This document shows positions 56,763-64,000 of a stretch of 64,000 nt of DNA, piece by piece. Source of the DNA: Hymenopellis radicata (taxonomy: Eukaryota > Basidiomycota > Agaricomycetes > Agaricales > Physalacriaceae); the NCBI GenBank assembly GCA_015501595.1, contig JADNRX010000087.1, forward strand, positions 106,137 through 170,136, read 5' to 3'. Made by a program: the position numbers and the translations under genes. Position 1 is the first letter of the stretch. Each line of letters opens with the position of its first letter. Below the pieces are notes generated by a model that made no database searches, was not told the DNA's origin, and was given only the letters and a program-made list of their open reading frames with translations.

Positions 56763-57184
56763 CGGCTTGCTCGCATCGTTTTCATTCTTGAATAGGTATA
56801 TATATATCACATAGAATATTTGCTTTCCTTGCTATCCTTCCTCGGGGCTGTTGTGTTGTTTTGAATGCAAATTTGACCAACCTGTCTGTGCAAGATTCAA
56901 GTTTGTTTGCGCTTGATTATGTTGAGCAGTGTACATAGGTTCGGCGTTCTGGCCACCATCGCGACCAACTTGCGTTTCCATAACTTCGTCTGTTCTAAAG
57001 ATTACTCTCAGATGGAAAGGGGAGGGTTGACATGTAAACTATCTGATACGGCCACAAGTCGCCTTGGATTCTGTTGGCGACTAAAAGCTGTGAGCCGCGA
57101 CCATGATTGTCAGCACCCATAAAATACCTTCGTCGGCGAAAGCTATGACCTCGTCTGGAACCCCCATCCCAACTGAAACCCGGT
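56763..57184. other. Intergenic region
   Basis: 422 bases; nothing recognised. Confidence 0.5.
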
Positions 57185-57661
57185 ATGCCTGGAATAAAGC
57201 GCGCCTGCGGTCCGCCTCTCTTTATTTTGACGTGCGCGTCTCTTTTCATGTCGAGTCTCTCCTTCATCTTCTCCATGCTGCACCTCGGCTACGATTCCTT
57301 CTTTACGATACCGACCGTGTTCGGCGTCACCGTGGTTTATCATGCGACCGTTCTCACCATGGAATACCGCAATAGCACGCGACTAGAGGCCGCCCCTTCC
57401 ACCACGCTCGCGAGCGTAGTGTGCGCGGCTGTGGTCAGCGCGCTGTGGCTCGGCGCATTCACCGTCATCCTGCTGGTGTCGGTTCTGTTCGGGGCCAAGG
57501 CGATCGTGGTGGCGGAGCGGCAGGCGTTGTGGTTGCTGGTCGTTCAGTGTTTGCTTTCCTTTACGGAAGCAATGATCATGCTGGCTATTGTGGTCAGGAC
57601 CTCATATGAGCGACAACAAGGGGGCTCCGGGAATTGGAGACGCATGGAGGATACTTATTGA
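57185..57661 (+). CDS. Four-helix membrane protein of unknown function
   Basis: Single exon, 158 residues. Four hydrophobic segments are visible at roughly residues 10-33 (LFILTCASLFMSSLSFIFSM), 40-57 (TIPTVFGVTVVYHATVL), 74-102 (VVCAAVVSALWLGAFTVILL) and 113-137 (ALWLLVVQCLLSFTEAMIML). The C-terminus is polar (ERQQGGSGNWRRMED). The layout resembles the small fungal four-helix (MARVEL-like) membrane proteins, but the sequence carries no decisive motif. A fungal plasma-membrane or vesicle protein is the cautious reading. Confidence 0.65.
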   Translation: MPGIKRACGPPLFILTCASLFMSSLSFIFSMLHLGYDSFFTIPTVFGVTVVYHATVLTMEYRNSTRLEAAPSTTLASVVCAAVVSALWLGAFTVILLVSVLFGAKAIVVAERQALWLLVVQCLLSFTEAMIMLAIVVRTSYERQQGGSGNWRRMEDTY

Positions 57662-58077
57662 GAGGTACGAGGAACGTCTATTTGTTCCACAACCCTTGCT
57701 CAACGAAGGGGTCGCTATTTCAGGTGGTCCGCTCTGGGGTCCGGGAATTGTACGAGGGGCGCAAAATGTATATAGTAGTCGACTTGAAATGCCCCGGTGG
57801 CCGCTGGAACTGGCTCACCTGATTCACTACACGCTCGCGCCCGTGAGATTCCATCAACAATTTTGAACCTCGCCACATGTTTCTTCGTCTGCCGCCCAAT
57901 TGAAAGGAATCCCGTGCGCACATCTCCAGGTCTTGTGTCATGATCCCACCACATTGCTTCCACACTCTCGTGTCTGACGCGATATTGCCTTCTGATCTTC
58001 GGCGCACACTCTTTGTCAAAGCCTATAAATTGCGCTCAGCGACATTGAAGGGAACCCATCATTGACATTGTTTCGTC
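57662..58077. other. Intergenic region and HsbA-like promoter
   Basis: No gene. Contains the TATA box listed separately. Confidence 0.5.
58024..58029 (+). promoter_or_regulatory. TATA box of the HsbA-like gene
   Basis: TATAAA 54 bases before the ATG. Confidence 0.6.
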
Positions 58078-58837
58078 ATGGTTCAACTCTCCTACGTGTT
58101 CGCAGCTTTCACCGCATTCACCGCCGTATGCTCTGCCCCCACGAAGCGTACAGTCGCGCAAGTCGAGTCCGACATCGCGACGATTTCGACTCAGGTTACT
58201 GCGCTTGACAATGCCATCACTGCTTTCCCCGCCACTGGAGGCACTCTTTTGGCTGCTCTGGTAGGCGCTTCATTTCATTGTCGCCTGCAGCGAGCTGACA
58301 ATACGCCAGGCCATTCACAGCAGTGCGACGACCTTGATTTCGACGCTGAGCACTGCAACGACCGATACACAGGTTCGTCAGTTTTTCGTTCCTACTTGAA
58401 CCATGACTCAATGGCGCGTCTTTAAGAACACTGACGCCTTCAGCGAAGCTGACGGTACCACCATCCTTGCCTCTGTCGAGGCCATCGAGCCCACCATTCT
58501 CCACGCACTCACTGGGATTGCCGCTAAACAGCCCGCGTTCGCAGGTATACTTAGTACCTGTTTCATGCCTCTTTCTTAGCGTTTGACGCCTTGAATAATA
58601 GCGCTTCCCATCGGTGGAATCCCGGCCCTTGTGCTCCAGGACCTGCAGAATCTGGATGCCGGCACTGCTGCTTTCGCTGATGCTCTGATCGCGAAGTCCC
58701 CTGTACGTTCATAGCTTTCCGACTAGCATTTCCGACTCAATTCTCTATTTATGTAGGCCGACCTTGTTGCCGAAGCCAACGAGATTAAGTCTACTATCGG
58801 AGACGCGTTCGACACTGCGATTGCAGCCTACCAGTGA
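58078..58837 (+). CDS. HsbA-like secreted hydrophobic-surface-binding protein
   Basis: Five exons (58078-58260, 58310-58372, 58427-58544, 58602-58702, 58757-58837) give 181 residues in frame. The signal peptide MVQLSYVFAAFTAFTAVCSA precedes a mature chain of Ala/Thr/Ile-rich helices with family-like spacing: RTVAQVESDIATISTQVTAL, ILASVEAIEPTILHALTGIA, IPALVLQDLQNLDAGTAAFA, LVAEANEIKSTIGDAFDTAI. Related proteins of Aspergillus and other fungi are secreted, bind hydrophobic surfaces and can recruit hydrolases; some cell-wall galactomannoproteins share the fold. The third intron's acceptor was chosen as CTTTAAG because the other AG breaks the frame. Confidence 0.85.
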
Positions 58838-60315
58838 TCTGTCCCCCACATTATTATAGGAGGGGACAGTTTAACGTCGTGTCTGGGTATCTATATCAAT
58901 TTGTGAACAATATATCTTTTGTGAACAATATATCTTTTGACTTGACTTTGTGACGATTGTTGGTGTTATTATCTGGACGAAATATACAGTTTCGAGCTGT
59001 TCAGTGTTCAGTAGGTCGAGGTTATTAGGTTACTCAGAGGTTACTAGGAGCCCAAAATAGTATATAGACTCGGAAATTGGTTCAAGGGAAACCTGCCCAG
59101 TAAGAACCCAGATATCCAAAGTTAACGTAGCTGAGAATCCACGTGCGATGACAACGAGGAGCTAAAAGGCCGGACCACGGAAGTAGCTTAGGCATCATTA
59201 GAGCTTGAGCCTGAGCGTCGCGAGCCGCATTGTACTTTCTTCAATCTACATTGCAAGGTCTTCGGACCCGCCCAGGATCTCAGTAGAATGTGGATTACCG
59301 TTACCCCATAATTAGAAAGAGAACTTAATCTTCCATCTGCCAAAGAGAGCCAGAGCGTCATGTGGCGCAAGTGATGGTCGTAATCGAAGCAGTTCGACTA
59401 ATACAAGGTGTCAATCAGTCTTAGAGTATAATCGTAGCAGTAGGCTATATCTTCTTGAGCAAGACGACGGAGGTGGTCCTCTAACGCCTGGAAAGTTGGC
59501 CTTGAAAGCGCAGACGTTCTTTTTGAGGAGGACGACCCATGCAAAGCGACCCGCGCCGCAACAGAGTAATACCTGCTACAGTTAGCGATCTCGAGCTCAC
59601 AAGACTTCCAGTGCGGAAGAACTAGAAGTTGCCTCTGTAGCATGGCCTGTCCAGACCAGTGGCCCCCCGGTGCGTCCGGATCGGTAGAGCAAAATCAGGA
59701 AGGCGCCTGGAATTGACAGAATTCGAGTACACCAAGGACACAATATGGACTTTACAGGCCTCGCATTCGAATTTTGAGCTCACTTGAAGCCCTGCCTCCA
59801 GTACTAGCCAAAACCGATTGACCCGGCTAGGCGGCGGGTTTAGAGCGGAGAAACGGGTAGGTCTCATGTGCTATGGACGTGAAAGCACGTTGGAATTGAG
59901 GGGAACAAAGGTGCATTGTCCTGGCTGTGTGGACGCAGCGTTCACAGTTGGGTGGCAAAAATCACAGGGGTCCACCGGCTTCTCGGCAAGCCCATCTCTC
60001 AGCCGCGCTGCCGATTCCCATCCTTGTCTCGATAAGCCCGTCTTCGCTGCGAGAGCGTTCAGAATAAGGCGGAATGCATCCTAACCCGCCTTGAGTATAA
60101 AACTAAGCGCGAGACTGCTGTGAACAAACAATAAGCGCGGCTGTAGAAGTAGCCATGCAATTAAGAACCATTCTGACTTTCGGATATTTCCGAACCCAGT
60201 GCCCATTCACTGCAATCGCTTCTCCTTGCCCAAAACCATCACTTGCGCTGTAACTCCTTTCTCTTTCACAACCACCCTCTTGTCCCACCGTATTCTCCCA
60301 AAGACCATCCGCAGC
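58838..60315. other. Intergenic region, ~1.5 kb
   Basis: No gene recognised; short frames without domains. Holds an 18-base tandem duplication listed separately. Confidence 0.5.
58903..58938 (+). repeat. 18-base perfect tandem duplication
   Basis: GTGAACAATATATCTTTT occurs twice in a row in the 3' flank of the HsbA-like gene. Confidence 0.9.
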
Positions 60316-61320
60316 ATGAGCATGTCTGATTTTGACGCCACGCCTATTTTATTTTTTTAGCGAGACTATCTTGGAGACGGCTGAAGTCGTTCGAGGGTTA
60401 ACATCGTTTGGCGCTGAATACCTTGAGGCTTCAGAGCGACTTCGTAGCTTTGTGTTGTCTTTCTCGTGGCTTATACATGATCATGCTGATACAGTAAGTT
60501 TTCGTCTTGCGTACACGCGACCAGTGAGCTGAACACAACCGACAGATTTTGAAGCTCGTTGAGGTAAGGGATCGATTTTTAAAAGCGTCAAACCACTCGT
60601 CTCTCTTTCGCTTGTCTCTCAAACATACCTGCTGAAGCTGACTCGCGCTCCATCGTCAGATCTCACGAGACACACTTTTGCGCTTGAACATCCAAATTAA
60701 CCCGGCCTCCTTCTGTAAATACGAGCTCCGCGATTGGAAAGCAGCCTATTTCAATCTCCTGCATGCTCTGAGGGCCAGGAGGAACTCGTTTCCGTTTTCG
60801 ACTCAAGGTATGTTTTTTGGGCCCAGCAAGGTCCAGTAAAATTAATTAGACATCACTATCCATTCTAGATCGAGTAGCACGTCTGACTCTCCCGCTTGCC
60901 TATCGGCCGCGTTGGTTGGGCGAAGGACGACCGGCGGGGGTGAACAAGGCCAGGCGCATTCGGTGTGGCACCACAAGGCCGTACTCGGCTACCCAGCGAG
61001 AGCCCGAGAATGACTCTCACTTAATGCCTCGTAAGTGCTACAGCTGCCCCATATCATTGCATCAAACTGATGCTTGTCGATCTACAGCACCAGCTAAAAT
61101 TCCGACATCGCGGAGAAAGCCCAGCGGCCCACCAATGGTCTTCCCTCCCGAGATCATTCGGCAGTTCTTGGTCGCCGAATCGAACAAAGGCAGGGAGGAT
61201 CCTGAAGATGGCGATCAAGAGCAGGGCGAGTCATATCGGCCGTTGCGACTGCAGCCTCTTACGAAGCGGTTTGGGATCTTTTGTGGTAGTTCTGTTTCCA
61301 TGTTCAGGATGAGGGATTGA
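60316..61320 (+). CDS. Hypothetical protein with N-terminal helical region and basic middle
   Basis: Exons 60361-60493, 60546-60563, 60660-60807, 60869-61030 and 61088-61320 join in frame; with a small first exon 60316-60323 the total is 234 codons. That first exon needs a 37-base intron, which is short, so the start is tentative. Residues about 1-100 are helical (SFGAEYLEASERLRSFVLSF, then RDWKAAYFNLLHALRARR). The middle is Arg/Pro-rich, and near the C-terminus lies VFPPEIIRQFLVAESNKGRE, then an acidic stretch. No named domain was recognised. Four canonical short introns and clean phases make a real gene likely. Confidence 0.6.
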
Positions 61321-61557
61321 AATTTGTACATTATGACATTCATTTGGAGGTTACATTATGCAATGGAACAACTTCTTGAAGGATGAAAAACACGCCTCTT
61401 GAGCAGCTAATCCACAAACAGACCCCTTCGCGCTCAGGCGTGTGGCGAGCTGGGGATCGAGAAGGCGTCCGTTTCCCCGTACGTATAGTATCCAACTGAT
61501 CTCTCCAGTTTAGGAACTGTCGTAACAGGCGGTTATCCGATGCCACCTCTTCGTTCT

Positions 61558-61941
61558 CTAGAATGGTGATGACTTCGCCAAAGCGTGATCCAGCTTGCCA
61601 AAAGCTTCATTCATAAGAAACGGATTCGCGATGAACGCGCCCGAGTTCTGATGCGACAATAGGGGTGGTGCAGGCGGGGTGCTAGAAACCGTTAGTATTT
61701 GAGCATAGCGTGAGCGAATGGAAAGCAGACAAGGGTCAAATTGGGGATAGACCTGGTCGATGCGTATGAGAAGGATGAGATCCAAAGACGCTAGGTAGCT
61801 TACCCTCCGGGATTCTCGATGGTTGCGACGGGGGTAAGCCTGACGAATGAAGGCCAGGGAATTGGCATCCTCTAGTAAGATGATATTAGTTTCAACAAAA
61901 AACGCGTCGCGAAACAAGAGCGAACCGTTGGAAGTGGTCAT
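61558..61941 (-). CDS. Small hypothetical protein
   Basis: The frame from ATG at 61941 is open for 127 codons. Two intron-like segments (61803-61753, GTAAGC..GACCAG, and 61689-61648, GTTTCT..CATCAG) are multiples of three and stop-free, so a spliced form of 96 residues or an unspliced form are both possible. Landmarks are GSLLFRDAFFVETNIILLED, PQFDPCLLSIRSRYAQIL and NPFLMNEAFGKLDHALAK. No domain recognised. Confidence 0.5.
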   Translation of the reverse strand: MTTSNGSLLFRDAFFVETNIILLEDANSLAFIRQAYPRRNHRESRRVSYLASLDLILLIRIDQVYPQFDPCLLSIRSRYAQILTVSSTPPAPPLLSHQNSGAFIANPFLMNEAFGKLDHALAKSSPF

Positions 61942-62144
61942 GGCGGCAATATAACAAGCGAAGTGGAGAGGAGGCACGGGCGACAAACTTGCGATGGCTG
62001 TCTTATAAATGACGAATTGGTTATAATGACGTCGTCGTCGGGTTTTGCCTCAAGACATGCGGCCGTCAATTCCTTATCTGTGCGTGCGTACGTTCGACTA
62101 CGTTCGAGCTGTCCATTAGGTATCATTAAACAGTACAAGTCATC

Positions 62145-63119
62145 TTAGTTGACCGTGACGCCCGGAATCGTCTTTACAGTATGATCCCAAAGCGCTGCCC
62201 TCTGCTCGGCGTTCCCGAAATACCTGCTCATCCCAATGTCCTGCCCTTTCGCGCCGATTCTGGCTGACCCCGGCTTCGTAGACAGCAGGCCATGCCACAT
62301 GTACTCGCCCGAGTCAGCAGGGCTCACTGTCCATGGGTAGGCGAGTCCTATTAGGAGCGGCCCCGTCCAGCGGACGATCGGCGTCGGGGAGGAGTTCAAG
62401 TAGTTCGTGCGCACGATTCCTGGTGTTGACTGCACGAAGGAGTGTTCCGGATGCAGCGCAGCGAAACTCTGCAGAAGCGTACCATCAGACCCGGTAAACC
62501 CGAAACGGGAACAGAATGAACAAACCTCATTCATCAAGTCGTTGTATGTCGGTGTCACGACGCCAACCTTCGACACAGAATAATTCTTCTTCATCGCCAA
62601 ATCCTCCACGTTAATCTCCGCCCCCACACCCGCTCCAAGAACCGACAACACCTTTGCCCCCGTCTCCTTATTAAACAGCGGCACCAAATCATTCACAAAC
62701 TTCCACCGCCCATAATAATTCACCGCCATCTTCCTGTCAATACCCTCCTCCGTCTCCACCCGCCCCTCGAGCGCACTATACCCCGGCGACAGCACCAAAT
62801 AATCCACCTTGGGCACTTTAGAGCGGATAGCCTCCGCCGCAGCGCCAATCTCCTTCATACTCGTCGCATCGCACTTGACAAACTCGTGCACAAAACTGGC
62901 AGTCGATGGCTTGGGAAAGGACGCGATGATTTTTTGCGCGACACTCTCGTTCCGCCCGACGATGATGATATTCGCCGCCCCGTCCGTGTGCTTGGCAAAT
63001 GCCTCAGCCATGCCGCGTCCGATGCCGGACGTGCCGCCGACAAAGACGGCTGTGGGCGCGTTGAGCGCGGAGAGGATGGACTTGTTCGACGCGCGGATGG
63101 ATGAAATGGAGGGAGTCAT
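62145..63119 (-). CDS. Short-chain dehydrogenase/reductase
   Basis: Exons 63119-62526 and 62468-62145, with a 57-base phase-0 intron, give 305 residues. The Rossmann nucleotide-binding motif is near the N-terminus (AVFVGGTSGIGRGMAEAFAK), followed by NIIIVGRNES. DYLVLSPGYS replaces the usual NNAG strand, VNYYGRWKFVNDLVPLF provides the family's conserved Asn, and NYSVSKVGV holds the YxxxK pair. It should oxidise or reduce a small carbonyl or hydroxyl substrate with NAD(P)H. The C-terminal part (GLAYPWTVSPADSGEYMWHG) resembles fungal SDRs of unknown substrate. An in-frame Met at 63224 exists, but the family start fits 63119. Confidence 0.9.
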   Translation of the reverse strand: MTPSISSIRASNKSILSALNAPTAVFVGGTSGIGRGMAEAFAKHTDGAANIIIVGRNESVAQKIIASFPKPSTASFVHEFVKCDATSMKEIGAAAEAIRSKVPKVDYLVLSPGYSALEGRVETEEGIDRKMAVNYYGRWKFVNDLVPLFNKETGAKVLSVLGAGVGAEINVEDLAMKKNYSVSKVGVVTPTYNDLMNEVCSFCSRFGFTGSDGTLLQSFAALHPEHSFVQSTPGIVRTNYLNSSPTPIVRWTGPLLIGLAYPWTVSPADSGEYMWHGLLSTKPGSARIGAKGQDIGMSRYFGNAEQRAALWDHTVKTIPGVTVN

Positions 63120-64000
63120 GGTTTGTGAGTGGATGGCTTGTAAGATCGGCAGGCGGTATTTAAACGCGTTTGATTCGGATTGCCGGAACGCGCGTTCGAG
63201 TGCCGACATTTGTGCAGAACGCATACGAAACCCATTGACGGGGCTGTGTCAAGAGAGATATTGATAAAAAATCCTATTGCTGAGTAAGAACGCATGCAGA
63301 AAGTGGTAAATGAATGAACTCTAGCCGTCAAACGAGGCAAGTACGCTAGAACTTGTCTGATGCGAGAGAGGCAGTGTTCCACTGCCGGAGTCTTGCATCA
63401 GATCATGAGCTTTGTTGTGTGTAGGAGAAACGGTGCCACAGACAGGGGGTCGCCGTTGAACGCCAGCCAGCGAGATCTCAGGCAGAGACATCGAGCCGAA
63501 ACCAGCTGGAGGGTGAAATTGACACAAGCGAATAACCAGAAGCCCAAAACAGAGCGAGCAGATGAGAAGATCAAAGCAGACCTAGGGATGAGCCGGGAAG
63601 TGAAGAGGGCCACCAATGGTAGAGGTCAAGAGAATAATACTCTGTGTATACCAGAGGAAATATGAGATAGTCACACAGTGGGTGCTTGAGCGCCATGGCA
63701 TGAACCAACAAGGTGCCAAGGAATCGGATGTGCTAACTAACACCTTGATAGGTCGCACGAACATAATGATAATGCCGAAGGTGATGATAGGAAGTGCGGT
63801 GAAAGGTTCGCGAACACAATTATGGGTGTGTGCAAACACGAAGCGTGGGCGGTGATAGGCAAAGGCAACGATAGGTTGGCTATTAACTAGACCAACGAGG
63901 ATGCCGATCCGTAAGGAAGACAAGGTCTACGCAGACGAATGTGATGTCAGGCATAAACCAAGCAACACTGAGGTAATAAACTCACAAGCAAAAGCAGAGT
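63120..64000. other. Right end of window, no gene model
   Basis: A minus-strand frame at 63582-63923 (113 codons) has hydrophobic stretches (ALPIITFGIIIMFVRPIKVL; VTISYFLWYTQSIILLTS) and GT/AG signals, suggesting part of a multi-exon membrane-protein gene that enters from beyond the window. I could not fix exons. Confidence 0.3.

Overview
The window looks like nuclear DNA of a mushroom-forming basidiomycete (Agaricomycetes). Genes are closely packed on both strands. Almost all have introns of 43-75 bases with GT..AG ends and CTAA/CTGA-type branch sites. Several products belong to basidiomycete-typical families: a DUF6535 membrane protein, HRDL-type kinase-like proteins with a large N-terminal domain, an F-box/LRR-like protein, a hydrophobic-surface-binding (HsbA-like) protein and a Crinkler/RHS-like P-loop NTPase. 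No rRNA, tRNA, CRISPR array or bacterial-type operon was seen. Exon models were built by hand from reading frames and splice signals; where the text gives exon sums divisible by three, that arithmetic was checked.

Region 1 (1-17.7 kb) holds a segmental duplication. Positions 1-2690 repeat 12525-15213. Each copy carries the 3' part of an OXA1/YidC-type insertase gene and the start of a secreted, probably GPI-anchored protein gene. Copy 2 is intact. Copy 1 is cut by the window edge on the left and breaks into a minisatellite on the right. Between the copies, 5.5-11.2 kb has no long ORF but is full of intron-like signals, decayed coding blocks and tandem units: three of about 267 bases, each with a hairpin, and two of about 430 bases. 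A 146-base inverted repeat brackets the intact OXA1/secreted pair.

Region 2 (17.7-29.2 kb) carries an HpcH/HpaI-type aldolase, a 1005-residue DUF6535 protein, and two genes of one kinase-like family (690 and 712 residues).

Region 3 (29.9-40.7 kb) is an accessory zone. A decayed copy of the 712-residue kinase-like gene has been hit by a retroposed helix-loop-helix gene fragment, which in turn carries a MITE (9-base target duplication) and a miniature LTR element (5-base target duplication); a truncated LINE lies beside them. Two housekeeping genes, UBP6 and a BAP31 homologue, share a 92-base divergent promoter. A second copy of the 690-residue kinase-like gene lies inverted at 38.2-40.7 kb and is a pseudogene.

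Region 4 (42.8-64 kb) holds an F-box protein, a Cys-rich unknown, a decayed CFIm25 (NUDT21) gene, a Crinkler/RHS-like NTPase with a GC-AG intron in its Walker A codons, a C2H2 zinc-finger factor, ASF1, a large RasGEF with unexplained frame switches, a four-helix membrane protein, an HsbA-like secreted protein, two hypotheticals and a short-chain dehydrogenase.

Most genes are independent eukaryotic units; no metabolic cluster is evident. The strongest non-routine signals are the nested insertions at 30.8-33.7 kb, the inverted kinase duplication, the GC-AG intron, and the hairpin-bearing tandem units at 5.5-6.3 kb.
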